This document shows positions 1-11,250 of a stretch of DNA of 64,000 nucleotides, piece after piece. This DNA comes from Panorpa germanica (lineage: Eukaryota > Arthropoda > Insecta > Mecoptera > Panorpidae): NCBI GenBank assembly GCA_963678705.1, contig OY783204.1:19416759-19480758 (forward strand), read 5' to 3'. Position numbers and translations under genes: made by a program. The first letter of the stretch is position 1, and each line of letters begins with the position of its first letter. The notes beneath the pieces were generated by a model. That model saw only the letters and a list, made by a program, of their open reading frames with translations. It searched no databases and was not told where the DNA came from.

Positions 1-123
1 TCGGGAGTTGAGAGTTTCTCAATGGAATAAATTCCAGCAGTTCTTTTTATTAAATTATTGTCGTTAATTAAAATTCTGTGAAACAAAAATGAAAAGTTAC
101 TTTTGTTTGGCCATCAAGTGATG

Positions 124-145
124 AGACCAGACCAGACCAGACCAG
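124..145. repeat. Short AGACC pentanucleotide tandem repeat
   Basis: Four tandem copies of a pentamer (AGACC) followed by a diverged unit. It lies just upstream of the hAT remnant and has no apparent coding role. Confidence 0.85.
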
Positions 146-288
146 GCCGTTCTATTATAAAATATTATTTGTATAAAATAAGTATAAATCTGTCATATTT
201 AAAAATAAAAGTTTAAATGTAATACAAACTTATGAAATGTATGTGTACTGTTACATTAAGGTTATTTTTCGCAAAGTTAAGAGAGATC

Positions 289-921
289 CAGTGGTGTAGG
301 CAATGGTATACTGAGATTAATGGAGCCTGTGTCGGATTAACCATGCCGGGGCCCCTAGGCAATATAAGTCTCAGGGCCCTTATTCAATATTAAAATATAT
401 TTTTTCTACTACAATTTCATTTATAATTATGCCGTTTTTTTCTATATTACGAAGGTTGAAAATTTGAAACAAATGAAATGAAAGGTATTTTTTTATTTAT
501 AAATAATAAAATGATATGTATTTTTTTTATTAAATCAATTTGTAAAGTACAATATGCTTAAATATTAACTCCTCAAACTTTTTTAGATACAATCGTTTAA
601 AACATCTTGAAAGTTAACCTTTTGCAATATATCATTTCCAATCGCCATTATCGCCAATGAATTTAAACGGTTCTGAGACATTGATGAACGAAGACAGTTT
701 TTGAGCAGGTTTAATTTCGAAAAGTTACGTTCACCCGTGGAGTTTGTAATCATCAGACTTCTATATATTTGCAATGCTGTCATTGCATTCGGAAAAGTTG
801 ATTGTACCATATTACAAAAAAAAAATAGTTTATACGATTCCTCGGCAAGTATTTTTTCTCGGGGCCATTAATCCATGGTCTATGCAGTTGCCTACACTGC
901 CTAATGGATAATCCGGCCCTG
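289..921 (-). mobile_element. hAT-type DNA transposon remnant
   Basis: The right end finishes in CCGGCCCTG, the inverse of a hAT-like CAGGGCCGG terminus. The subterminal block next to it (GTGTAGGCAA ... GATTAATGG) recurs in inverted orientation at the left end from 289. Between them lies a minus-strand ORF with the C-terminal dimerisation region of a hAT transposase. The left terminus lacks the outermost 20 or so bases seen at the right. The 8-bp flanks (GAGAGATC and GGTCTGAG) do not match, so no target duplication survives. This is an internally deleted, dead copy. Confidence 0.75.
583..810 (-). pseudogene. hAT transposase C-terminal fragment (hATC dimerisation region)
   Basis: A 75-residue open frame contains ALQIYRSLMITNSTGERN, FSKLNLLKN and RLNSLAIMAI in that order. 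This is the conserved pattern of the hAT C-terminal dimerisation domain (TGER-FS-L-IKN ... RL--LA). Only the last part of a transposase normally several hundred residues long is present. The catalytic Asp/Glu core and BED zinc finger are missing, so it cannot act alone. The methionine at the start is probably just an internal codon of the parent protein. Recognition of the domain is by motif and is fairly secure. The exact hAT subfamily is not assigned. Confidence 0.8.
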
Positions 922-2170
922 GGTCTGAGGCCACGCCAAATTAATTGTATGTAGTCATAATTGAATTTTAATTAAAAACGAAATTTAAGAAGTTAAATAG
1001 AGTAGATAATTTTAAAAATTTAATAAAATATTTTTTTAAAACAAATTATTGAATTGGAATCTTTACTTTTTTTTTGAATAGCGAGATAATGCAATCTATC
1101 TATGACGACAATCAGCAATAATTATGTAATGGAAAGTTATGAATATTTAAGATAAAACTATAGCAATCTTCTTCGACGCTTGTACGGTATATATCCAATA
1201 ATATACCCAATAGTAAAGGAATACAATAATTATATTACACTAATTAGTGTTGGTGGAGTTTTTCTTTTTCGTCTATGAAATACTCTCTTAGGATTCACTA
1301 AACCTGAAGCTAACGGGTTTGGATGGTTTTCAATCTTTGTCGTGCATCTATAATTATACGAAGATATTTTGACTGATGTGCCCCATAATTGAATTGCTTT
1401 ATTCACACAAAATTTGGCATTTATTCCCGGAAAACGGAAAATACAAAATCACACAAATTCCCGATAGGCACTTTCTTGATATCTAATTGTAATGTAAGAA
1501 AAATCGTAAATGTTATAAAAAGGGGCAAAGCTTATTATTCAATATAATAAGGTACAATATGTGGGTATATACAAACATTTCTCCTTATAGAAAAACCCTG
1601 TCGTTGCATAAATAAATGCATGCATCATAAGACAGAAAGAGTATTTCTCCACGTAAGAAATGATTAAAAAGTCAATTAGTTCGACTACTGCCGTCCGTTT
1701 AATCCAACCAGTTGCTATGGAGGCTGCACCAACCAGCATTACATATTACATTCACTTAAAACTAAACTTTAAAACTACCTTGACCTTTGCGGTTCTAGGA
1801 AACAAACTGCTCTATTTTTCTATCGCTTTACAAATATGTGTATCAATGTCTGCTTTCCGGATTTCAAGACAAACAGATATTTATAATACAAATACAATTA
1901 AGATAGGAACTAATTTATCTCATGTATAAACTAGATCAATAAAAAATGTGTCCTTTACATTTTTGGTAACACCCAAATCTTCACCTTGAGTTGAGCTGGA
2001 GTAAACACTTAACTTTAATGTACTCAAATGAATTGGTTTAGTGAGGAAGCAAGTGTCAAATTAAGGAGGTTTGTTTGTATGTATTTCTATTCTTACTGAA
2101 TGTCAAGTTGTTGATGACCTTTTGCAAATTTAAGATAAAACTGGAGCAACCTTCTTTGAAAACTTGGAGG
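922..2170. other. Gene-free AT-rich stretch
   Basis: Only short ORFs without recognisable domains are present (longest 89 codons at 1660-1929, low complexity). I see no repeat shared with the rest of the window here. Confidence 0.6.
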
Positions 2171-2198
2171 ATTACTGCAGATGAGTGTCTGCAGTAAT
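2171..2198. repeat. Perfect 11-bp stem hairpin
   Basis: ATTACTGCAGA at 2171-2181 is exactly complementary to TCTGCAGTAAT at 2188-2198 across a 6-nt loop. There is no U-tract or other context to suggest a terminator. Confidence 0.8.
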
Positions 2199-2895
2199 AC
2201 TAATGTCTATAATGGGAATTCATACAACATGAGAAATTTTCGTATATTACTGTTTACACTGTTGATTACTATTAAATTTTATTATCTACATTTAATATTG
2301 CATTTACACTAGAAGTTTTACACGCTGGAAAACAAGCGCTGGTTATAAATCATTTGAAGAAAAGTTGCTGCCAAATTACTGCGAGGTATATTTAAGGAAG
2401 CATTTAAGAAGAAAATCAAAATTTACTTGAAGATTCTTATTTATTCATTAAATAAATATATGTTAACATTTAATATAATTATTAATAATAATAATTGTTA
2501 TTATTGACAAGTCCTGGTTTTCCGTCGTGCAAAACGATTAGACGTAGATACAATTGATTTCAAATGGTACCTAAAATATGTGACACTCAATAATTAACAT
2601 TTAACAAAGATAACGATTTGATTAGATACAAGTTATTTTGCGTGTGTCGTAAAAATACAAAATTTGGTAATACAGGACCACGGCCACACTAAGAACATCT
2701 GGAATTATCATAAATTAGTATTGTATTTAATAATTTCTATTATATTTAACCTATGAACCCATTAAAGAAATGAATTCAATAAGAAGGGTTAATATCCACA
2801 AAACACTAAACGTAAATATTACATCAAATATTGATACGTCAAGATATCTACAAATATTTTACTTATTCCCAGATAGAAAATATAAAGCAATGTAA

Positions 2896-3015
2896 CACTT
2901 TAATTAGCTTGTAGTTAACTAACAAGTGTGAAATTGTAGTGCGAAACAATTTCTATATGAGAAGTAAAAAATGAATCTTGGAATTAGCTAAGGAAATATT
3001 TTAGCTCGCTTATTA
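2896..3015 (+). mobile_element. Small repeat with palindromic ends, copy 1 (TTAGCTTG family)
   Basis: It shares the order ACTTTAATTAGCTTGTAG ... GAAACAATTTCT ... GAATTAGCT with copies at 8516-8609 and 48985-49094. Both ends carry a near-palindrome (TTAGCTTG/CAAGCTAA). It is about 100 bp with no ORF, so it is a MITE-like non-autonomous element of unknown class. Confidence 0.65.
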
Positions 3016-5139
3016 CCACTGCATATCGTTTTTTGAAAGATGTGAAATGAATTAAAATTTACAACCATCCGAAATACATAACACATTTGCAAAAATTTCT
3101 GTCTTGTGAATAGTTCTCCAGTTTTTGGCTTTAGTAAACAAACAGTCTTGAATGACTCCCTTAACTTATTTAAATTTGAATTATTTTTCTCAAAGCCCTG
3201 TGTGATATCATCCGGTTTTCTGAATAATCCTCAGACTCTTACGTTCTAACTAGCCTACCTAATTTCTATTTTTCAAAACACATAAACACTTCTATATTTA
3301 ATTAATTCTTATTACTTGCGTCGATCAGACTGCGAAACATAGACTGCCAATTTCCTTAAAAAATTAAATAAGTTATTGTCATATGTTCACGTTACTTCTT
3401 TCAATTCACTAATTATTATATCTTAAAATGCGTAAAAAACGGACAGGATATATTTCATTGTTATAGTTACGAAGTGAAGGTATTATTTATCGTATTGTAG
3501 ATATATCCACCTAGGTCGTGTCTAACGAATTGTGCAACTTCACCAAGCACTAGTAATCATTTCAAAATCTCCAGGTGGTGGTCAACATGGTCGACACACC
3601 ACTAAATGCTCCTGGGTGCTGAAAACTGCTGGCGGCTGTTTGATTTGGAATTTAAAGTGTGTAACCCATAACCTCTTGACATTGGATTGTATCGAAATGT
3701 TTCTTTTCTAATTTAAACAAGTGCAGATATTATAGTCTGGAAGCAATTGTTGATTCTGAGTACATTTATTTATTCTGGCATTTTATTAGAGAGTAAGTTC
3801 TACGGGAGTTAACTCTAACCAATTTTTTTTTTATTTTAGCCTTATACCAACTTTTTCGCTAAACACAGTTACATGTATTTAAGGTTTATTTAACATAATA
3901 AAGATTACTTGTTATGTAAACCATTATACCTAAAGTACATCGTTTTGTGACGAATTTGATTAATTTAAAAAAAAAAAATATAACAATAAAACTTCCTAAA
4001 TAGCATACCTTTTTAGGGATTATAAAAATCTTAAGTAGTTATTTTACAAGATTAAACGATTAAGAAGAATGCTTATTTAGATCTGTTAGATTAAATATTC
4101 TAGGTTTCGTTTAACTACTACTAAATATAATATGAATGTAAGGTAAAACCCTTGATTTGTGTTTAGATTCATCTAAAAATGGTTTATTATATCCAGTGTT
4201 AATTTTAGCTATGTTCATCCAGCAGAAAATGAATTTCATTGTTACTTTTTTGAATATTATTTATCTATCACTGACGATATTTTGTTATGTTGGCGATATC
4301 ATGGTATGAAATTTTAGGTGATTTGAGTCATTAATTAAAACCTATGTAAGATTTTGATACGATTGAAATACAATATTCTTAAGATGTCTCATTAATGAAT
4401 TGGTCAATCGGAGTTTATTATATCGCTGGCTTGTGTATGTCTTATTAAATTTTAACACATAATACAGCGCTAATCCGGGAGCCGTACCTGAAGCACAAGA
4501 CACTTCACGTATGAAAGTCTTACATAGGTTTTGATTTATGACTCAAATCACCTACCCTATAATAATATTGAAATTACTTGGCTAGATACGGGGTATTTCG
4601 TAGAAAGGTTGGCATATGTATACGTAGTCCTGGAAACGACATGCTCGGTAGGTTAAGAGTCGCTATGAGAGGGGAAGAGGCTTTCCAAATAAGACTTCCA
4701 AACACTCCGTTCAATTATTTATTAGATACAATTAATTTTCCGTGAGAACTAAAGAAAAAGATGATTTCAGATTGTCTGGAAAGCATTTTTGAGTAGATAC
4801 AATTCATTACGAGTAGGAGTGAAAATAAACCGATAATTTCAGGTACGCTGGAATGCTATTGTAACTAGAAACAATTGATTTTGCGTGTGAAAAATTGAGT
4901 ACCGCGCAGACTTCCTTTAATTTTGAGACGCCACTTGGTAGATTCATCTATATTATTTATTATTTTAGTGTTTTCGCCACTAGGCACATTAGACACTATA
5001 TTCTTTTGCCTTCAATCATTAAATTACATATCATTGTGCTTAATTACATTTGTGATCCTTATTATATCTAACCATTCCAAAAAAATATCTTTTTACCTCC
5101 TCCATTACCATATATACCTGGGTGCACATGTCCAGCACT
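3016..5139. other. Gene-free AT-rich stretch
   Basis: No supported gene. Near 4715-4900 the motif TAGATACAATT recurs. The same motif appears near 2540-2640 and in the minisatellite at 45 kb, suggesting decayed copies of that repeat. Confidence 0.5.
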
Positions 5140-5144
5140 AGTAC

Positions 5145-5460
5145 CTATTTATTATATCTCTCCTGGATTCTTTCCAATTTCTCTTGCTCCTTTGACCCCC
5201 ATATCTCTGTTCCGTACATCAAGTCTATCAAACATTCACAGCCTCTTTTGCATATCCGCACCAAACACATTTTGTCCTACTCTTCACACCCATCTCATTG
5301 CTAAATCCGCCTTCTTCGCTACCTCCCTTATCTTTGCCTCTTCTCCGTTGTTTTTTATGAACGTATACCTTAGATACCTAAATTCCTCTACTCCTCAATG
5401 TCATTTGTTTTAAATTTCCACTTTCCCTTTATCTTTTACTCTCCCCCTTTTTGGAGCACC
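5145..5460 (-). pseudogene. Non-LTR retrotransposon reverse transcriptase fragment
   Basis: Read on the minus strand, two adjoining frames carry EEFRYLRYTFIKNNGEEAKI followed by REVAKKADLAMRW, then, after a frameshift, LIDLMYGTEIWGSKEQEKL followed by ERIQERYNK. The YL-YTF--NG--- block, then LMYG-EIWG, is characteristic of the thumb/C-terminal side of reverse transcriptase in jockey/CR1-like LINEs of insects. The upstream catalytic YADD region is not seen. At least one frameshift and stops make it a pseudogene. The pyrimidine-rich plus strand here is simply the complement of purine-rich LINE coding sequence. It lies just upstream of the host promoter. Confidence 0.7.
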
Positions 5461-5631
5461 ATGATTCATCTATATATAAGTATATTTAATATTTGCCAAG
5501 TAGCGCCATTTACCGTGGTTTAGGCCCACCACTTTAGGGACTAGTGAGTCAAATTACAAATTACTTCTCAACGTATGCCTCGTATATTTTCAATGTACTC
5601 CTATATTAAAAATATATGTTAAATCGGATCA

Positions 5632-5860
5632 AGCAGCAACAGTAACAGCAGCAACCTCAAGTGAAGGGAAAATTAAATTCAACACAATAACACAAGTCAG
5701 CGGGGTGGGGCAAAGTCATTGGTTTTCTCTTGCAGAGGTGATACGAGGCCCCCTCTTTTTTACACAAGAACAGAAAACATTTCACTTCTTAAGACTTTGA
5801 AGTATACGTGAGGTCTCAGTTTGTGCGGTTGGTTTGCGGCTCTCGCACACAAAGTCGCGA
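5632..5860 (+). promoter_or_regulatory. Probable promoter / transcription start region of the signal-peptide gene
   Basis: This short stretch is clearly richer in C, G and CpG than its surroundings (for example GGTTTGCGGCTCTCGCAC). It starts with CAG/CAA-rich sequence at 5632-5662 and contains an arthropod-like initiator TCAGTT with A at 5818. No TATA box sits at -30 and no strict DPE is at +28. An alternative reading is that TTTTCTCTTGCAG at 5723-5735 is a splice acceptor, making 5736-6091 a second exon behind an upstream non-coding exon outside this view. Either way it leads directly into the exon at 6037. Confidence 0.45.
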
Positions 5861-5923
5861 TCAACGTGTTCTTAAGAAAAAGAAAAGATTTTTTTTTAGT
5901 TACCACTAGTTATATATATACTC

Positions 5924-5953
5924 ATGTCAAATCGCGGGAAATTTGAATTTTAA
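5924..5953 (+). promoter_or_regulatory. Upstream ORF in the 5' UTR (9 codons)
   Basis: ATG at 5924 opens MSNRGKFEF and stops with TAA at 5951-5953, 83 bases before the main start codon. It does not overlap the main ORF, so reinitiation would be possible. Its role in translation control is inference. Confidence 0.45.
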
Positions 5954-6036
5954 AAATAGGAAATTAGTGTTTTTTTATATAAAAGTGTTGTGGTTAATTA
6001 AAAATAATAATTATATTTCGTTTTATTTTTTTAAAA

Positions 6037-6091
6037 ATGGGGTTACTAAAGGACTATTCTATATTTATTTTTCTTCTGTTGGCAGTTTTTG
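6037..6091 (+). CDS. First coding exon: signal peptide of an unidentified secreted or membrane protein
   Basis: ATG at 6037 sits in a good insect start context (AAAAATGG) and opens MGLLKDYSIFIFLLLAVF plus the first base of a Gly codon. The exon ends at 6091 against a perfect donor, GTAAGT (6092-6097). The peptide has a short polar/basic N-region (Lys5) and a hydrophobic core SIFIFLLLAVF, so it looks like a secretory signal sequence whose cleavage site would lie in the next exon. A phase-1 junction right after the signal peptide is common in genes for immunoglobulin-type and other extracellular domains, but nothing here identifies the family. The rest of the protein is not in this window. The only in-frame continuation seen is the optional 58-nt segment at 32863-32920. 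ORF size alone would miss this exon; the case rests on start context, hydrophobicity, donor and upstream promoter-like sequence. Confidence 0.6.
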
Positions 6092-6819
6092 GTAAGTAAT
6101 GCTTTCGTTTTTTTATGTTTGATTTTTTTTGTGTGTTAAGTGTTCTATTTTATTCTGGCACGCGCCGTTCATGCTATTATTTGTTTACACTTTTTATATA
6201 AATATAATTATAACGTTTATTATCTTACAATAGTAATTGCCGCTGTATTTACAGTGTAATTAACACACTTGTATGTGAAACACTTGAACAGTTACATTAG
6301 AGCACATTGGCTGCGATTTCTATATTGTGCACCAAGCAAACTCGACTGGCCATGCTGGTTGATTGAAATCGTGCGATTTGTGATTTTGTAAACATATGAA
6401 TTAAACAAGTTTACTATGTTCTGTGAGAATTAAGATTTACAACATAGAAAAAGAAAACTGTACTTTATTAGAGCAAATATTAAACTGTTATATTTTTTGA
6501 GAAGGTACCGTAACCGAAAGTGTTAAGGCATTGATGCAAAACTGCTATGTTTTCTGTTTCGATCAATACCGTGTGGGACTTGTAGCGAAATTTGTGAACA
6601 TTTGTGGGTACGATTTGTTATCGATTTTCGAAAAATTGTCTCATGGAAGATTTATTCATCCACTAAACATAAAACGTATATTCATGTATTATTTAACGTA
6701 ATATATTAATTTTATGTGTATAAAATTAATAATGTCAGAAAACATATATTTATGTCGAAAGGTAACGTTAGCTATGTTACTTTACATTATATTAACCTAA
6801 TAAATGTTATGTAATAGGT

Positions 6820-7010
6820 AAACTCTTTTATCTTAAAGCATTATATATAGTTAGAATTTTCAAAAATTGATTTTTATTTCATTTTCGTAATGTATATACA
6901 TTTAAGTACACACTCAGAAAATTTCAAGTCAATCCGGCGATTATTTTCGAAGTTATCTAAGTTGAAAAAAATAAAAGAAAAAAACCTGAAATATTTGTAA
7001 ATTTGTTTAA
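6820..7010 (-). mobile_element. Truncated, inverted copy of the 40.5-41.3 kb TIR element
   Basis: The stretch reads like the reverse complement of 41060-41265: the shared order is TTAGAATTTTCAAAAA, ATTTCATTTTCGTA, TTTAAGTACACAC, then CCGGCGATTATTTTC. Only the right-end half is present. Confidence 0.65.
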
Positions 7011-7453
7011 GGAACAGTAACTTTTATTTAAGGTTTTTCTACTTAATATATAACATGTTGTGGTCATATATAATCTCATTGAAATTATAGACTTAATATG
7101 ACGAATTTTGATATTACTTTATATTGATGTAATAGTTTGCTTAAACAAATCTTTGTAATATTTAATCTGAAAGGGTCTTATTTTATCTAAATGAAAAGCC
7201 TAATACAAATCTAAAATCCTTTAATCATTAAAAAAAGAATTCATAAAATATTAATAATATTAATATTAATATTAATATTCATAGAAGTATGCTAATACAC
7301 AAAATGGTGGATTTACTTTTCAAAAATTAGTAAAATAAAATCATAAAAAGGTATATATTAGGTAAAACCGTTTATGTAACAGGTAAATTTGTTATGTAAC
7401 AAACTGTAACAACTAGAATCGATAGAATTCCACGACTACAGTTTTATTTAAAA

Positions 7454-7626
7454 TGATGGCGTTAGCATTGATTCCTGACTTGATACGGACTGCTATGTCT
7501 TCGGGTTCGATCCTCGACCAGTGTTATATTTTCTGGATTTGGTTGTTATCTAGTTAAATTAAACTAACTACGCAGCGGTGTAGTTCATATATATGAGGCC
7601 ACGACACCACAAAATAAAAACAGCAA
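7454..7626 (+). mobile_element. tRNA-derived SINE, copy 1 (most complete)
   Basis: A tRNA-like head carries an A-box-like ATGGCGTTAGCATTG and a clear B box, GGTTCGATCC, at 7504-7513. The body that follows (TATATTTTCTGGATTTGG, TTGTTATC, GCAGCGGTGTAGTTCATA) recurs at about 11.4, 16.8, 27.2, 36.7 and 63.9 kb in whole or part. The tail is A-rich (AAAATAAAAACA). The two pol III promoter boxes plus a shared body and A-tail support a SINE. Confidence 0.75.
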
Positions 7627-8515
7627 ATATTGTAAGAGGCCGTATGTTATAGGGCATAGGAAATAGGCAGACAATTTCAAATAAAATTTATGATATACTC
7701 AACGATAGAATAGGATAGGATACTACCGCAAGTTATCGATCAATATTATTCTTTTCAAGACAACAAATCCAACAAAATTTCATTATTAAATATTAATTAG
7801 TAATCAGTAAAGAAGCATTAGTATGCACAAGCTATACTATAGTAGTACGAGTTTGTATTTACAAAATTAAATCTACATACTCGTATATATTCGTATGTAC
7901 TTGGAAGGCCGTTTTCTATTTCTTCTGTATAATATTCCCATGTTCGTTAATGAGAGTGACAGGGATAAACATATAAATTATATATAAAGTAAGAGTGAGA
8001 TAATAAATATATATAATATAAAACTAATATAATAAAATAAGATACTTCCGAGAAACAGAGCGTATCCAAGTAAGTGTTGATGTTGAATGAAATTTATTAG
8101 AAATAGAAATATTTTTAGTTTCTTTCCTATCAACATTTCATTTTATATAAAAATTATAATTAATTAATAATAGTTAGATTCTAATTTTTTGAATTAACAC
8201 GGAAATTATTATTGTTATGTAATAACTGGAGCACTCGCTGAAATCAATTCGCCTGTCAAGATTGAACTGATAGATTGACAGATTTATTTATTATTTAATT
8301 TATAGCGTAATTAAGACGTCATTGCTAAAATATTATTACTCGTATGCTTATTGTTATTTCTAAATAATTATTTCTATCGCAATAACTGTCAATATTTTCT
8401 GATTTATTTAAGTCCTGTACAGCAGACCCTTTATAACGCGAGTTTTAACAATGCGAATTCGTATAACACGATAAATACATTGCTACTCTTACTAACAGCT
8501 AGGTAGAAAATGTAA
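7627..8515. other. Gene-free AT-rich stretch
   Basis: No ORF with a recognisable domain. The phrase GTTATGTAACAGGTAA near 7375 (just upstream) recurs near 6.8, 15.6 and 53.8 kb and marks another old repeat. Confidence 0.5.
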
Positions 8516-8609
8516 GACTTTAATTAGCTTGTAGTAAGCTAGTTTTCCTTTCATTACAATACAATTTCTGCATGAAAAGTACTAAATCAACCTTAGAATT
8601 AGCTGACAA
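8516..8609 (+). mobile_element. Small repeat with palindromic ends, copy 2 (TTAGCTTG family)
   Basis: It has the same layout as 2896-3015: ACTTTAATTAGCTTGTAG then TAAGCTAG at the left, and TTAGAATTAGCTGACAAGC at the right. Confidence 0.65.
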
Positions 8610-8976
8610 GCATTGCAAATCAGAATAACAGAATTTAAACATTATTTCAATTTTTTATTTTAAGCCTAATTTTTTTTTTCTTCTTTATTGTTACGTCGAT
8701 TTCAAAAGCTAGGTCATATTTGCCAAACGTCGCTGAAGTTAGCGAAAAGTTACAGCGAATATATCGAAAATGAGCAGTACTAGTGGTGTCCAACTGACAT
8801 TCGCGCAAAAGACTATATACTTGTTGGATTTAATATTTGCAAGTGAATTATGTTTTCTATTTAAATAAATAGTTAACAATGCGTACGCAAAAAATAAAAA
8901 AAACATAATAAATAATAATAATATGGTATAAATACCATATATTTGAATCAGACAAAAAGGGTTTATAGCACTCATG

Positions 8977-9239
8977 GAAAATGTTCATTTTCTCCGGAAG
9001 TGACCAAAATAAACGGTTTAAACTTTGCAGGAAGCTTAGTAACATTATAACTAATTAAATAAATGCAATTTGAATGATCTTAGGTATATTAGATAAAAAA
9101 CTACAGACATCAGAAATCCCCCAACTCAAATTCATTGCTTGCATATGAACAGGGTTTGTAGTAACCTTAGAAAATGTTCATTTTCTCCGTAAGTGACCAA
9201 AATAAACGGTTTAAATTTTGCAGGAAGCTTAGTAACATT
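8977..9239 (+). repeat. 70-bp direct repeat, two copies
   Basis: 8977-9046 and 9170-9239 match at 68 of 70 positions by eye (differences in CTCCGGAAG/CTCCGTAAG and AAACTTTGC/AAATTTTGC). The unit contains AAATGTTCATTTTC and TGCAGGAAGCTTAGTAAC. The 123-bp spacer is not repeated. The high identity points to a fairly recent local duplication. Confidence 0.85.
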
Positions 9240-9249
9240 TCTGATGTCT

Positions 9250-9375
9250 CTATAAATAGGTTAACTAATATGTCTCTTAGGTAATTACAAAATTTTAGCC
9301 GTAACTTATTTTCTTCAAAAATTGCAATTTTTATAACTAGTCCGAATCGACTGCGTACTTCACCGACGTCACAAT
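9250..9375 (+). repeat. Dispersed repeat copy (related to 31.5-32.3 kb)
   Basis: It shares AATAGGTTAACTAATATGTC, AATTACAAAA and CTAGTCCGAATCGACTGCG with 31899-32290. No ORF. Confidence 0.55.
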
Positions 9376-10639
9376 ATGTTTATATACGCATGCACTCGTA
9401 ATAGAATGTCCTCTGCTGTTTTGAATCATTATTCATTTTAAGTGAAGTTTTCTACATTACACTGATACTGTATCAAATTGATAACAACTTCTTTTACCTT
9501 AAGACCCATTGGTAAAAAGATATTGCAAGAAAACATTTTTAAGTGCCATTTTTTAAAGATGGAGACATAAATAATCAATATTAAGGTTCCTAATCAGTAT
9601 ATTCTGAATCAGCATTCTCAAATCGGTCAGAAAAGATTATTTGGCAGCTTCTCTGCTACTTTACCGCATTCAATCTTAGTTCTGGATTTTGAAATTAGTC
9701 TGTAATGCATACTCATCTCTAGTTACAAGCACGGTTCAATATGTTGCATTGCTTAATAATCACTCGTTTACAGCTTTGTGCGGTATAGTAATTCTAAGTT
9801 ACTATATTCGGTTTTCTTGAGCTCATACGTATATTTAACGTTCATTTGGCGATGTGCCCCAGAACACCACCCGCGATGGACGGCGTTGACCCAATAATTT
9901 TACATATTTACGTCACCGCAAATATTTTTAATAGATTAATGTTTATTAGACGGGGTGTAGGAAATACATGTATTCCAGACTTCAACATAATAAAAAACCT
10001 ACCAATAAAAAAAATTAAATATTTATTTATGAATTTATTAACAAATAAATATTAGTCATGGAGTCAGTAATAATTTCTTAATGTCATACATTTAATAAAT
10101 ATTAAAATCATTAAAGTAGTGAATAAGAACTTTCCGTTTTTATCTTCCGTTGCCGTTCTTTTCTTCAACCACTTGTACTTCAGTTGGACGTAAGGTCTTT
10201 TGTGTTTTGCATTTAATATAAAGTTTATTTCCTCCTTGTATTCACCGTGGATACCTCATCGCACTTATAATACTTTATTATTAATAATAAATAGTGATAC
10301 AATCTGCGGTATCAATAAAATACCATGACAAGAGATTCTCTCGCGAGAGGACTGAAGACGAAGACGAAGACCCATCGACATTAAAATCCAAGACAGTTTC
10401 ACTTCTTATTTTATTACCAATTTCTTTTACTGAATTGGATTTGTATATGGTAATTTATTCTAATATAGCACATGTATAAATACAATTTATGAACTATAAA
10501 GAACTTGTGTTTAATGTTGCAAAAAAGTCAAATAAGAGTATTTTATATATATTATATATATTTTTTTTTTATTGTATATGCCTTTACGATGTTACAAACT
10601 CCTTAAATTAATTTTACGTTCCATTTCTTAAGTACCACA

Positions 10640-10785
10640 ATTTAAAATCAAATTATTTCCTTTCTTCTGCTACCTCTGCTGCTCTATGTTCCTCCTCCTT
10701 TCCTCTTTCTTTTCTTCCCTGACTCTTTTCAACATATCCTCTATCTTCTTTTCACTATCACTCCTAAACTCGAATTCCTCTCTTA
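10640..10785 (-). pseudogene. Non-LTR retrotransposon C-terminal tail, part 2
   Basis: On the minus strand it reads IREEFEFRSDSEKKIEDML followed by KRVREEKKEERRRNIEQQR and a stop. This is a charged, probably helical tail typical of the end of insect LINE ORF2 proteins of the same type as the 5.1-5.5 kb fragment. The upstream part, with the CCHC zinc knuckle, is on the other side of the element at 10786-11250. Confidence 0.6.
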
Positions 10786-11250
10786 TGCCAGTTTCCTACC
10801 AGAGAAACAGTTTTGAAAACAGTTATGTTGTCAGAAAACAAAACAAAATCATGTTTTGTTTTATTTGAAAACAGTTCTGTTTTTCGAAAACAGACTGTTT
10901 ACACTGAAGAGACTGATTTTGTTCTTAGAGTTTTTCTGTGTGTCTCATAAAAATTATAAACATGATAAACAACAACTGACAAGCGCAAATATTCACAAAA
11001 AACAAAACTTCGTGTAAAAAGTCTAAGTGTCCAAGCAGAGTAAAAATCAACAACAAACGTCCTTTGATCTTACCGACTCTTTGTGTTTTGTTCTTCTTTC
11101 TTACCGAATATGTTTTGTTTGCTAAAACAGTTTTTAAAGACAAAAATGTTTTAAAAACTGTCTCTTTGGTATAATCATTGGTGTTTTTGTTCAGAAAAAA
11201 CAGTTTTGGTTCGTGTTTTATTGAATTGTTTCTCTGATGTGAAACCGGCA
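10786..11250 (-). mobile_element. 465-bp inverted-repeat element inserted in a LINE tail (copy 1)
   Basis: The ends are inverted repeats: TGCCAGTTTCCTACCAGAGA at the left and, read from the right end inward, TGCCGGTTTCACATCAGAGA. The interior has many GAAAACAG and CTGTTTTC blocks. A second, shorter copy in opposite orientation lies at 39691-40074. No transposase is encoded; the 119-codon minus ORF is an accidental frame through the repeats that runs into flanking LINE sequence. It interrupts a LINE ORF. Both copies are preceded by TCTTA, so the true terminus may be a few bases further out. Superfamily unassigned. Confidence 0.7.
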
